This document shows, one piece after another, positions 52,579 to 61,004 of a DNA stretch of 64,000 bases. The stretch is taken from the NCBI RefSeq assembly GCF_012912005.1, contig NZ_JABBEA010000017.1, forward strand, positions 62,001 through 126,000. The letters run 5' to 3'. This DNA comes from Paenibacillus sp. SZ31. Lineage in GTDB: Bacteria; Bacillota; Bacilli; Paenibacillales; Paenibacillaceae. The position numbers were made by a program, and so were the translations under genes. Position 1 is the stretch's first letter. Every line of letters begins with the position of its first letter. The notes beneath the pieces were generated by a model. The model was given only the letters and a program-made list of their open reading frames with translations. It had not been told where the DNA came from and did no database searches.

Positions 52579-53568
52579 ATGAGATTCAGATGGTTAACTG
52601 TAATATGCACAATGATGTTGATGCTCGTTATTTCGGCTTGCGGGGCAGCAGGCAAAGAAGCATCTACGAGCGAGGGACAAGAAGCGGGTACCGCTAATTC
52701 TTCAACAACAGACGCAAGTCAGGTGAAGAAAGTGAACACGGAAATGGGAGAAGTTGAAATTCCGGTAAATCCGCAAAAAGTAGTGGGTTTGTCCGTTGTA
52801 TATCCAGAATTTTTATATTCACTTGGCATCGTACCCATTGCTGTACAGAACTACCATGAGGATTTTCCTTCTTACTTGCAAGAGCCATTTGCAAACACGA
52901 TGAAAATGGGAATAGGAAGAACGCCTAATTTTGAAGCCCTCATGGAGGCAGCTCCGGATCTAATTATCGCTCCTGACTGGTGGTCTAAAAAGGACTATGA
53001 TCAACTTACTCTGATTGCACCTACCGTACTTTTGCCACAGCGTGATGATTGGCGCGATGAACTGCGGGATATGGCCAAAATTTTGGACAAAGAAGAACAG
53101 GCAGAAAAGGTAATTCAGGATTTGGTAGCAAAGGAGAAGGTAGCTGCCGACAAATTGCACAATCTGATTGGTGAGGAGACGGTTCTCTACATTAGAGTGA
53201 TGGAAAAAGAAATCGTACTTCATGGCGAGAATCTCGACCGAGGAAACTTTGTCCATAAACGATTGGGAATGAATCCACTTCCTAATTTCCCGAAAGATCA
53301 AACAGCCATGTCCGTATCCTTGGAAGTACTGCCTGAATACGACGCAGATCATCTGATCGTTCAGCTGGATGATGAGACAAATCCGGAAATTAAAAAGAAA
53401 TTTGAAGATATGTTATCGACATCGTTATGGAAAAATTTGAAAGCTGTCAAGCAGGACCGTGTTTACATGGTGGGTGGCAAGGAATGGTTCAATCTGGGCA
53501 TGTCTCCGCTTGCCGACGAATATGTCATTGATGATATTGTGACTGCTTTTGAAGAAAAAAATAAATAA
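52579..53568 (+). CDS. Iron-siderophore ABC transporter substrate-binding lipoprotein (second copy)
   Basis: A 329-residue lipoprotein: signal peptide with lipobox VISAC (Cys about residue 21), a short linker, and a type III binding fold (about 55-325: VEIPVNPQKVVGLSVVYPEFLYSLGI, PDLIIAPDWWSKKDYDQLTLIAPTVLL, AVKQDRVYMVGGKEWF). Expected to bind ferric siderophore or ferric citrate-like ligands at the outer face of the membrane. Fur-controlled and 61 bases before a ferredoxin-NADP reductase gene. No permease genes adjoin. Confidence 0.88.
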   Translation: MRFRWLTVICTMMLMLVISACGAAGKEASTSEGQEAGTANSSTTDASQVKKVNTEMGEVEIPVNPQKVVGLSVVYPEFLYSLGIVPIAVQNYHEDFPSYLQEPFANTMKMGIGRTPNFEALMEAAPDLIIAPDWWSKKDYDQLTLIAPTVLLPQRDDWRDELRDMAKILDKEEQAEKVIQDLVAKEKVAADKLHNLIGEETVLYIRVMEKEIVLHGENLDRGNFVHKRLGMNPLPNFPKDQTAMSVSLEVLPEYDADHLIVQLDDETNPEIKKKFEDMLSTSLWKNLKAVKQDRVYMVGGKEWFNLGMSPLADEYVIDDIVTAFEEKNK

Positions 53569-53629
53569 AGCATCTGCATCTGTTACATGAATCTCTAGTT
53601 CATAACTCAATTAACAGGGGGTGTTTAAA

Positions 53630-54652
53630 ATGAATGAAGAAGACATCTATGATGTAACCATCATTGGAGGCGGCCCTGCTGGCATGTATGCAGCTTTTTA
53701 TGCAGGGATGCGTGATATGAAAGTCAAAATCATAGAAGGTAAAGACCAGCTTGGTGGTTTTCTGCATACCTATTCGGAAAAAACAATTTGGGATGTAGGT
53801 GGACTGCCACCTATGAAATGTTCGAAGTTGATCGAATGGCTTGTTCAGCAAGCGAATACGTTTAATCCACCGGTTGTATTGAATTGCCAGATAGAAAGGT
53901 TCTCCCGACTGGATAACGGAATATGGAGTATGTATACCGCTGGAGGGGAGATACACTATACGCGTACGATCATTGTCGCAGTAGGCCGCGGTATCGCAGA
54001 GATTCAGAAGCTGGAGCTTCAGGAGTCGATTGAATATGAGCAAGAGAATCTTCATTACACCGTGCAAAATCCAGAACATTTCGCTGGGAAGCGTGTACTC
54101 ATTTCGGGTGGAGGCAACAGTGCTGTAGACTGGGCAATTGAACTTGCTAAACTTGCTCGCAGCGTAGTCGTAATCCACCGGAATACTGAGTTTCGTGCAA
54201 TGGAACGGAATGTCAGCGAGATGAACAACATAACGGATGTGAGAACGCCATATAGCATCACGCAACTTCATAACAATGGTAAGCGAATCGAGCAGGTTGT
54301 GATTACGCATATGGAAAGTCAGGACAATGTAGTGTTAGAAGTGGATGAAGTCGTCATTAGTCACGGATATAAAAGCAATCTAAGTGATCTTGCCAGTTGT
54401 GGCTTAGAAATGAACGATGGAATGGTTCTAATGAGCCACCATGCACAGACGAGTCTCCCTGGTGTTTTTGCAGCAGGGGACTGTGCGACGCACGAAAGCA
54501 AAGTTAGACTCATTGCAGGAGCCTTCAATGATGCGATCGTGGCAGTCAATAGTGCGAAACAATATATGACGCCCGACGCACCCAAGATGGCTTATGTTTC
54601 TTCCCATAATGAAATCTTCAGAGAAAAAAATCGACAAATCCCAAGTCATTAA
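53630..54652 (+). CDS. Ferredoxin--NADP(+) reductase (type 2, YumC-like)
   Basis: A 340-residue flavoprotein resembling thioredoxin reductase but without the CxxC redox pair, which places it with the TrxR-like ferredoxin-NADP reductases (YumC). FAD-binding: VTIIGGGPAGMYAAFYAG; NADPH-binding: VLISGGGNSAVDWAIELA; C-terminal FAD segment GVFAAGDCATHESKVRLIAGAFNDAIVAVN. It transfers electrons from NADPH to ferredoxin or flavodoxin and could reduce Fe(III)-siderophore for iron release, given its place after a siderophore-binding gene. The ATG at 53630 has AGGGGGTG upstream. A terminator overlaps its end. Confidence 0.85.
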   Translation: MNEEDIYDVTIIGGGPAGMYAAFYAGMRDMKVKIIEGKDQLGGFLHTYSEKTIWDVGGLPPMKCSKLIEWLVQQANTFNPPVVLNCQIERFSRLDNGIWSMYTAGGEIHYTRTIIVAVGRGIAEIQKLELQESIEYEQENLHYTVQNPEHFAGKRVLISGGGNSAVDWAIELAKLARSVVVIHRNTEFRAMERNVSEMNNITDVRTPYSITQLHNNGKRIEQVVITHMESQDNVVLEVDEVVISHGYKSNLSDLASCGLEMNDGMVLMSHHAQTSLPGVFAAGDCATHESKVRLIAGAFNDAIVAVNSAKQYMTPDAPKMAYVSSHNEIFREKNRQIPSH

Positions 54653-54666
54653 ACTTGGGATTTGTT
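54636..54666 (+). terminator. Intrinsic terminator at the end of the reductase gene
   Basis: AAATCCCAAG and CTTGGGATTT pair around a short loop that includes the TAA stop; T-run weak. The region 54667-54904 is AT-rich and shows no other feature; no purine riboswitch was recognised before purT. Confidence 0.7.
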
Positions 54667-54904
54667 AGCGTATTCCGATTCACTGGAGTATTAGCGTCTG
54701 CTGTTTTAACATTTCCTTAATTATGGGAGGAATGGAAGGAGTATCGAATCTGTGAGCGGTAATTGTAAAATTTGATCGAAAAAACACAAAAAATCTTGTA
54801 AAATTCACAAGAAAAATAGGGTGCACTCTTGCAATCTTTAACCAAAACCCCGAAAATAGAGAGACAGATATAGAAGATTTCTCTTTGGGAGGATTGGAAA
54901 GAAC

Positions 54905-56092
54905 ATGTGGGGTGCTCCTTTTACGGCTCAAGCCAAAAAAATGCTGCTACTAGGCAGTGGAGAATTGGGAAAAGAGGTCGTTATTGAGGCCCAACGACTG
55001 GGAGTAGAGACGATCGCTGTTGATCGTTATGAGAACGCACCTGCGATGCAGGTCGCGCACCGGTCTTACTGCATCGACATGCTGGATGCCGAAGCTTTGA
55101 AACAATTGATCCGTAAAGAAAAACCTCATTACATCGTACCTGAGATTGAAGCTATTGCAACAGAAGCTTTACTGGAGCTTGAGGAAGAGGGATTTTGTGT
55201 AGTACCTACTGCCCGAGCTGCACGTTTAACGATGGATCGCGAAGGCATCCGTCGGCTTGCAGCTGAACAATTGAAACTTCCGACAGCTGACTACCTTTTT
55301 GCGGACAACCTGGAACAACTTCAGGAAGCCGTACGTGAGCTTGGCACACCTTGTGTCATTAAACCATTGATGAGTTCTTCCGGCAAAGGGCAGAGTGTAT
55401 GCCGTACACCGGGCGACGTGGAGGATTGTTGGAACATTGCTCTTTCGGGAGCTCGTGGCAAATCCGTCCGTGTTATCGTGGAGAGCTTTGTGCAATTTGA
55501 CAGTGAGATTACATTACTTACCGTTAGGTCTGTATCAGGCACCGTATTCTGTCCTCCGATCGGCCATATTCAGAAGGATGGGGATTATGTCGAATCCTGG
55601 CAACCTCATGCAATGACTCCTGAACAATGGGAGCAGGCTTGTCATATTGCCAAATCCGTTACGGATGAACTTGGCGGTTATGGACTGTTTGGAGTGGAAT
55701 TATTCCTGACTCCGGATGGTGTTGTGTTTAGCGAGGTATCTCCTCGTCCGCATGACACAGGCATGGTTACAATGGTGACGCAAGACAGTTCTGAGTTTGC
55801 GCTGCATGTACGTGCAATTCTTGGTTTTCCGGTCACAGGTGTACATCTGTTGACACCGGGAGCTTCAGCAACGCTGAAGGCTAATGATGAAACATCTGAC
55901 TTTACTGTAGGCGGGATTGAAGAAGCACTGGCTCTTCCTCGTACTCAGATTCGTGTATTTGGCAAACCTGAGACCAAAGTAGGACGCCGAATGGCTGTAG
56001 CCCTAAGTGCTGGCCAAGATGTGGAAGAAGCTCGTAAAACAGCGGTGCAAGCCGCTAATATGCTGAAAGTGGAGGTAAATCATGTCCAATAA
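54905..56092 (+). CDS. purT: Formate-dependent phosphoribosylglycinamide formyltransferase
   Basis: PurT makes formyl-GAR from GAR, formate and ATP in purine synthesis, an alternative to the folate-dependent PurN. The 395-residue ATP-grasp protein has the N-terminal preATP domain (MLLLGSGELGKEVVIEAQRLG, DMLDAEALKQL, PHYIVPEIEAIAT), the ATP-grasp core (VIKPLMSSSGKGQSVC, GVELFLTPDGVVFSEVSPRPHDTGMVTM) and the C-terminal domain (RVFGKPETKVGRRMAVAL). Length is standard. It overlaps a GNAT acetyltransferase gene by 11 bases. Confidence 0.96.
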   Translation: MWGAPFTAQAKKMLLLGSGELGKEVVIEAQRLGVETIAVDRYENAPAMQVAHRSYCIDMLDAEALKQLIRKEKPHYIVPEIEAIATEALLELEEEGFCVVPTARAARLTMDREGIRRLAAEQLKLPTADYLFADNLEQLQEAVRELGTPCVIKPLMSSSGKGQSVCRTPGDVEDCWNIALSGARGKSVRVIVESFVQFDSEITLLTVRSVSGTVFCPPIGHIQKDGDYVESWQPHAMTPEQWEQACHIAKSVTDELGGYGLFGVELFLTPDGVVFSEVSPRPHDTGMVTMVTQDSSEFALHVRAILGFPVTGVHLLTPGASATLKANDETSDFTVGGIEEALALPRTQIRVFGKPETKVGRRMAVALSAGQDVEEARKTAVQAANMLKVEVNHVQ

Positions 56093-56540
56093 TGTTGAGG
56101 CCCCTGTACTGATGATCCGAGAGTGTGAGCTGCGAGATGCTGAAGCGGTAACGGGACTGATGCGAGAGGTCAGCTATCCGACAACAGCCAATGTCATGAA
56201 AGAACGCATTGAATGTTTGGAAACCAATCCAAATGCGTGCATGCTTGTTGCCGAAGTGGATGAACAAATTATTGGTGTGATTGGCTTGCAATGTGTGCAA
56301 AATCATGCCTATCCAGAACCTGCCGCACAAATTACTTCTCTAATCGTAGGTCAGGAACATCGTGGTGGTGGAATTGGCCGTCGTCTGATGGCTCGTGCTG
56401 AAGATTGGGGCAGACAGCAAGGTGGTAAACAACTGTTTGTCACGGGTGCGAACCGTGAAGTGACTTCAACAACGTACTCTTTTTATGAGCACATTGGTTT
56501 TCAGAAGAGAGGCTATCGGTTCAGTAAAGTTCTTCTATAG
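56082..56540 (+). CDS. GNAT-family N-acetyltransferase
   Basis: A 152-residue acetyl-CoA-dependent acetyltransferase. The GNAT fold is visible: the N-terminal strand-helix (MIRECELRDAEAVTGLMREV), the central VAEVDEQIIGVIGLQC, and the acetyl-CoA-binding motif A, ITSLIVGQEHRGGGIGRRLM (R-x-x-G-x-G/A type). The end, YSFYEHIGFQKRGYRFSK, is a typical C-terminal segment. Overlap with purT implies co-expression, but the substrate is unknown. Confidence 0.85.
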   Translation: MSNNVEAPVLMIRECELRDAEAVTGLMREVSYPTTANVMKERIECLETNPNACMLVAEVDEQIIGVIGLQCVQNHAYPEPAAQITSLIVGQEHRGGGIGRRLMARAEDWGRQQGGKQLFVTGANREVTSTTYSFYEHIGFQKRGYRFSKVLL

Positions 56541-56848
56541 TATAAAAAGGTTCTTTTATAGCATGAAAATTCTCATTATATCCTGATCTGCACCTTCTGG
56601 TGTCGTGAATGATAAATAGATGGTGAAGTGGCATTCGACTAGCATTTTTAGTCCGAATGTCTTTTTTTTATGCTTTTGCAGACAGGGATAGAGGCATGAA
56701 GGATAAGCCATCAGGGCGTGTTTGAAACGCTCTAAAAATGACAAAAAAGTTACTTTTCCATAATTTATGGGTTCACAATCTCTTTATGAATTGATATACT
56801 GCTAGAGTATTAATTACAAAGTTGTAATAACTAATCTTAAGGAGATGA
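56541..56848 (+). other. Intergenic region: terminator, repeat copy and promoter of the CAP gene
   Basis: A terminator, GGCATTCGACT / AGTCCGAATGTC followed by seven T residues, lies at 56630-56669. A short repeat motif CATCAGGGCGTGTTTGAAA occurs at 56709-56727 and recurs with one change near 58000. A promoter TTCACA-17-TATACT (56772-56800) precedes the CAP-domain gene. Confidence 0.65.
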
Positions 56849-57640
56849 ATGAATTTGAAAAAGAAATGGATGAAAACCGTCGTGACGAGCAGTCTGACAG
56901 CCGTATTGGCCGTAGGGGTTATGCTCCCTGCTTCCGCGTCTGCTGCAGATTCAACATATAAAACTACCGCAACGTACAAGATTACAAGTACAGACAGCCT
57001 GAAAGCATACATTGAGCAATGGCTCAAACAAAACGGATACACAGTATCCGAAGGACAAATTGTAGAGAAGCCTGCTACGCAGCCTGATCAAACCACTAAA
57101 CCTGCTGAACCGACAACAAAACCAACTCAGCCAACAACTCAGCCGGAGCAACCGACAAAACCTGCTCAACCAACTCAAGAAGAAAAACCGGCAACTACAC
57201 CGGCTAAAGATCCTTCGAACACGGGTAGCACAGGTAACAATACAAGTAATAATGGTAGCGAAAGCACACAATCAGACTTTGCTACTCAAGTTGTAAAACT
57301 TGTGAACGCTGAGCGTGCCAAAGCAGGTCTGAGCGCTTTGTCTTCGGATGCCCTTCTGGACAAAGTAGCTGTAGCCAAAGTAAAAGATATGAGCAACAAT
57401 AACTATTTTGATCACCAGTCACCAACGTATGGTTCTCCGTTTGATATGATGAAGCAATTCGGAGTAACGTATAGCTATGCAGGCGAGAATATTGCCAAAG
57501 GACAAAAAACACCTCAGGAAGTGGTAACAGCCTGGATGAATAGTGAAGGCCACCGTGCCAATATCTTGAGCAAAAACTTTACGCATATCGGTGTAGGTTT
57601 CTACAACGGGTATTGGGCTCAAGAGTTTATCGGTAAATAA
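56849..57640 (+). CDS. Secreted CAP-domain (SCP/PR1, YkwD-like) protein
   Basis: A 263-residue exported protein: signal peptide (about 1-34, ending SASAAD), a small N-terminal region, a Pro/Thr/Gln-rich linker (about 75-120) and a C-terminal CAP domain (about 140-263: LVNAERAKAGLSALSSDALL, NNYFDHQSPTYGSPFDMM, YAGENIAKG, WMNSEGHRANILSKNFTHIGVGF). The conserved His/Glu cavity residues (HQSP, GENI, EGHR, HIGVG) are present. Bacterial members are wall-associated or spore-coat proteins of unclear activity. The ATG has AAGGAGATGA upstream. Confidence 0.9.
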   Translation: MNLKKKWMKTVVTSSLTAVLAVGVMLPASASAADSTYKTTATYKITSTDSLKAYIEQWLKQNGYTVSEGQIVEKPATQPDQTTKPAEPTTKPTQPTTQPEQPTKPAQPTQEEKPATTPAKDPSNTGSTGNNTSNNGSESTQSDFATQVVKLVNAERAKAGLSALSSDALLDKVAVAKVKDMSNNNYFDHQSPTYGSPFDMMKQFGVTYSYAGENIAKGQKTPQEVVTAWMNSEGHRANILSKNFTHIGVGFYNGYWAQEFIGK

Positions 57641-58110
57641 GAATTTTAGAGGTTGTTCAAAAAGTTCGCTTTTGATTACGAATGATGCCTGATGGCATCA
57701 TCAGCATCGAATATGGGATTCAGCCGAAATGTCCGTTGCTCACGTAGATTTCCCTACGCTACGCTACTCCATTTCTAGCTTTATCCCATCTTCTCGGTAC
57801 TGAAAACCGAACTTTTGAACACTGAATTTAATGAAGTAATTAAAAATTTGTTTATCACAAGGTTATGCCAGCACAGTTGAAATCTGTGTGTGGCATAACC
57901 TTTTTTCCTTAAAATTACATATGGAAAATGAATTCTGCGAATGTAGCGCCAAAATTTGCAAATTAACGACAGAACATTTATGTTATTTAGGAATAGCATC
58001 ATCAGGGCGTGTCTGAAAACTCCGAAGGAAGCGGATTTTCAGACACGCCTTAATGTAAAGTCATTATAAATTATAAAGCACCCGGACTGGTGTACATGAG
58101 CGGAGATGTG
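57641..58110 (+). repeat. Intergenic cluster of inverted-repeat elements
   Basis: A 166-base element (57655-57820) has terminal inverted repeats GTTCAAAAAGTTCGCTTTT and AAAACCGAACTTTTGAAC, with an inner GATGCC/GGCATC hairpin; no coding capacity. Downstream lies a terminator (AAGGTTATGCCA/TGGCATAACCTTTTTT, 57861-57909). A third hairpin has 14-bp perfect arms, GGCGTGTCTGAAAA (58006-58019) and TTTTCAGACACGCC (58036-58049). The region looks like an intergenic repeat cluster. Confidence 0.75.
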
Positions 58111-58980
58111 ATGATGAAAAAGAAAAAAAGCCTTGATTCAGCACCATGGATCTGGAGAACTGTCAGTACAGTATCCATCTTGGCAACCTTGTTGTTGTTA
58201 TTTGGATTTGGATATGCCATCAAAGACGTGATTTTCCCCGAGGGAGATTCTGCGTTAACTACAGGCCAAGAGACAACTGCACCACCTAAGGATTTGGGAG
58301 AACCAGCGGTCGTGGAAGATGGCAAGATACGGATGGCCGTCATTGGCGATTCTTTGGCAAGAGGTACAGGGGATGATGAAGGACTTGGCTTTGTGAGACG
58401 TGCAGGGAACCTGCTCAAAGATAAAGGATATGACGTTCAAGTTCTTAATAATCTGGGTGTTAATGGTTTGAGAACTGATGCTTTGTTGACAAAACTGGAT
58501 GAGCAAGGTGTGCGTTACGTCCTGCAACAGTCCAATTTTATTTTGCTCTCGATCGGCGCGAATGATCTCTTCCAAGGCGGACAGGTTTTGCAGGGGGAAG
58601 ATCCGCCAACTGCAGAGCAATTGGCAGCGGCTTTGCCGGAAACATCGAAACGCCTTCAGGATATATTGAAGAAAGTAAAAGAAATCAATCCCGATGCACA
58701 GATTGCGTACATAGGGTTGTACAATCCGTTTGGTGATGTGAAGGAACTGGAGGAGCCAGGTAATGCGGTTGTTGCTGCATGGAACGACGCTGCACTGGCT
58801 ATTTTGAACAATGAGGACAAGATGACACTGGTCCCTACATTCGATTTATTTGAAAACCATCTGGGGGAGTATCTCTCGTCAGATCATTTCCATCCCAACG
58901 GACAAGGTTATGAGCAAATTGCAGTTCGGATTGCACAGGAATTCCAGGCGGATACACCGGCAGAAGGGAGCGGAAATTAA
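58111..58980 (+). CDS. Membrane-anchored SGNH/GDSL-type hydrolase
   Basis: A 289-residue protein with a Lys-rich N-terminus, one membrane segment (about residues 20-40, TVSILATLLLLFGFGYAI) and an extracytoplasmic SGNH esterase domain: block I AVIGDSLARGTGDD, the Gly residue of block II (NLGVNGLRT), block III IGANDLF and block V SSDHFHPNGQGYEQIA with the catalytic Asp/His. Such enzymes deacylate lipids, polysaccharides or peptidoglycan. ATG 58111 or 58114 follows GCGGAG. The stop is immediately followed by the ABC ATPase start, so the three genes form an operon. Confidence 0.85.
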   Translation: MMKKKKSLDSAPWIWRTVSTVSILATLLLLFGFGYAIKDVIFPEGDSALTTGQETTAPPKDLGEPAVVEDGKIRMAVIGDSLARGTGDDEGLGFVRRAGNLLKDKGYDVQVLNNLGVNGLRTDALLTKLDEQGVRYVLQQSNFILLSIGANDLFQGGQVLQGEDPPTAEQLAAALPETSKRLQDILKKVKEINPDAQIAYIGLYNPFGDVKELEEPGNAVVAAWNDAALAILNNEDKMTLVPTFDLFENHLGEYLSSDHFHPNGQGYEQIAVRIAQEFQADTPAEGSGN

Positions 58981-59946
58981 ATGGCAGAGCAGCAGTATGA
59001 TTCCGTCCTGTCCGTACAAAATCTGAAGAAGCGGATCGGACGCAAATGGATCATTAAGGACGTTACATTTGACGTAAAACCTGGTGAAATCTTCGGATTT
59101 CTCGGTCCCAACGGTGCCGGAAAAACAACGACCATACGGATGCTGGTCGATCTGATTAAACCGACAGAAGGAAAAATCAAAGTCTGTGGTTATGATGTGA
59201 ATCGGGACCCTGAACGTGCTTTGAAGTATGTAGGCTCCATTGTTGAGAATCCGGAGGTATATACATATCTGACCGGGTGGGAGAACCTGGAGCATTTTGC
59301 ACGCATGCAACCAGGTGTGGACAACGAGCGGATTCAGGAAGTCGTGGATATTGTACGATTGGATCAGCGCATTCATGATAAAGTCAGAACATACTCACTG
59401 GGGATGCGTCAACGGCTAGGTATTGCGCAAGCGTTGCTTGGGCGTCCACGTCTGCTCATTCTGGATGAACCGACGAACGGCCTTGATCCAAAAGGCATTA
59501 AGGAACTACGTGTCTTTATTAAACAACTTGCCAGTGAAGGTATGGCTGTATTTGTCAGCAGTCACTTGCTAAGTGAGATCCAGCTTCTCTGTGACAGAGT
59601 AGCCATTATCAGTGCTGGACGTGTGCTTGCTGTTGGAGGCGTTAGCGAACTGATTGAAGATCATTCGAAGTTGGCTATCTGGCACATTTCACCACTGGAG
59701 CAAGGCAAAAAGATGTTGCAGGATGCAGGCATTGCTCTGGTAGGTCGACCTGCGGATGTGATGGATGATACCATTGTTGCGGGCCTTGGTCCCAACGCTG
59801 TGGTTGCCGAGATGCACGAAGATCGAATTCCTGATATGGTGCAACAGATGGTTCAAGCTGGTGTACAGGTTGAAGGGGTACAACGGATTCAGCCTACGCT
59901 CGAACAACTATTCTTAAAAATGACAGAAGGTGAATCCATTGAATAA
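58981..59946 (+). CDS. ABC transporter ATP-binding protein (ABC-2 type, BcrA/YxlF-like)
   Basis: A 321-residue cytosolic ATPase with GFLGPNGAGKTTTIRML (Walker A), YSLGMRQRLGIAQALLG (signature) and LLILDEPTNGLDPKG (Walker B, D-loop), followed by VSSHLLSEIQ (H-loop) and a C-terminal extension of about 90 residues typical of this subgroup. It begins directly after the SGNH stop and overlaps the permease gene. It would power export of a peptide, lipid or antibiotic-like molecule; substrate unknown. Confidence 0.93.
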   Translation: MAEQQYDSVLSVQNLKKRIGRKWIIKDVTFDVKPGEIFGFLGPNGAGKTTTIRMLVDLIKPTEGKIKVCGYDVNRDPERALKYVGSIVENPEVYTYLTGWENLEHFARMQPGVDNERIQEVVDIVRLDQRIHDKVRTYSLGMRQRLGIAQALLGRPRLLILDEPTNGLDPKGIKELRVFIKQLASEGMAVFVSSHLLSEIQLLCDRVAIISAGRVLAVGGVSELIEDHSKLAIWHISPLEQGKKMLQDAGIALVGRPADVMDDTIVAGLGPNAVVAEMHEDRIPDMVQQMVQAGVQVEGVQRIQPTLEQLFLKMTEGESIE

Positions 59947-60928
59947 TATCATGCCGCTGATTCGCAATGAAACGATTAAGATGGTGAAGAAAAAACGGCT
60001 TTATATTATATTTATTGTACTTGCGATCCTCGTACCGATGTTTACGTATGCCCAGATGAAATCTGCGGAGAATAACCGGGACAAGTTTGGCGGCGATTGG
60101 CGGCTTGAACTGCAACAGGCCATCACTGACAACCAAAACTCGCTCGGTAGCGATCGGGTGCCTGAAGAATACAAAAAATATAGAACTGTATATATCCAGC
60201 AGATGCAGTACTATCTCGAAAATGACATCAATCCCAAAGAACCTGGTGGTGTTACCTTTACGCGGGAGTTCATGAACAATGCGGTTGGGTTGTTTATTCC
60301 ACTGTTAATCATGGCTATTGCTTCAGATCTTGTTTCGGGTGAACGTACGACAGGTACGATTAAAATGCTTTTAACGCGTCCGGTTAGACGCTGGAAAGTG
60401 CTTCTGAGCAAATTAATTACGCTGATTATGTTTGTTTCGATCATAGTGGTATCAGCCTACATTATATGTTATGTCATATCGGGTGCCGTCTTTGGCTACA
60501 AAGGCTTCAACATGCCGATCTTCACAGGATTCAAGGTTGTGGGAACGGATGTCGATATGTCGGCAGTACATGCTGTAGACCAGTGGCTGTATATGCTTAT
60601 GCAGGCAGGACTGATCTGGTTTGTAAGTGTAATTGTGGCTATGCTTGCGTTTATGGTATCTGTGCTTGTGCGCAGTACTGCTGCAAGTATTGTTATCATG
60701 ATGGCCGCTCTGATTGCAGGAACAATCTTGACCAGCATGGCAGCATCCTGGCAGACAGCGAAGTATCTGTTCATGGTTAACCTCGAACTTCCGAATTATT
60801 TGTCGGGTGGATTACCGCCAATCGAGGGTATGAATTTAGGTTTTTCCCTTATTGTGCTTAGTGTTTGGGGCGTTGCTTCACTCATTGTGTCATTCCTTGT
60901 CTTTACGAAACGGGATATCTTGAATTAA
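59939..60928 (+). CDS. ABC-2 type permease
   Basis: A 329-residue membrane protein with six predicted helices: one near the N-terminus (LYIIFIVLAILVPMFTYAQ), a long external loop, then AVGLFIPLLIMAIASDLVSGERTTGTIKMLL, LITLIMFVSIIVVSAYIICYV, LIWFVSVIVAMLAFMVSVLV, SIVIMMAALIAGTILTSMAA and FSLIVLSVWGVASLIVSFLVF. The SGERTTGTIKMLLTRPVRR segment is typical of ABC-2 permeases. Start TTG 59939 (after AGAAGGTG) or GTG 59930, both overlapping the ATPase gene. It partners the ATPase encoded just upstream. Confidence 0.9.
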   Translation: MNNIMPLIRNETIKMVKKKRLYIIFIVLAILVPMFTYAQMKSAENNRDKFGGDWRLELQQAITDNQNSLGSDRVPEEYKKYRTVYIQQMQYYLENDINPKEPGGVTFTREFMNNAVGLFIPLLIMAIASDLVSGERTTGTIKMLLTRPVRRWKVLLSKLITLIMFVSIIVVSAYIICYVISGAVFGYKGFNMPIFTGFKVVGTDVDMSAVHAVDQWLYMLMQAGLIWFVSVIVAMLAFMVSVLVRSTAASIVIMMAALIAGTILTSMAASWQTAKYLFMVNLELPNYLSGGLPPIEGMNLGFSLIVLSVWGVASLIVSFLVFTKRDILN

Positions 60929-61004
60929 AATGGACAAGGATAAGAAAACATCTGTTTGCATTTTAGGCATTTTTTTAGTTGCAAGTTAAGAAGGGGGAGC
61001 ATGA

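Noticed and set aside
53630..54652. Thioredoxin reductase
   Set aside because: The CxxC redox pair after the NADPH motif is absent; the protein fits TrxR-like ferredoxin-NADP reductase.
54667..54904. Purine riboswitch before purT
   Set aside because: No conserved purine-aptamer segments were found.
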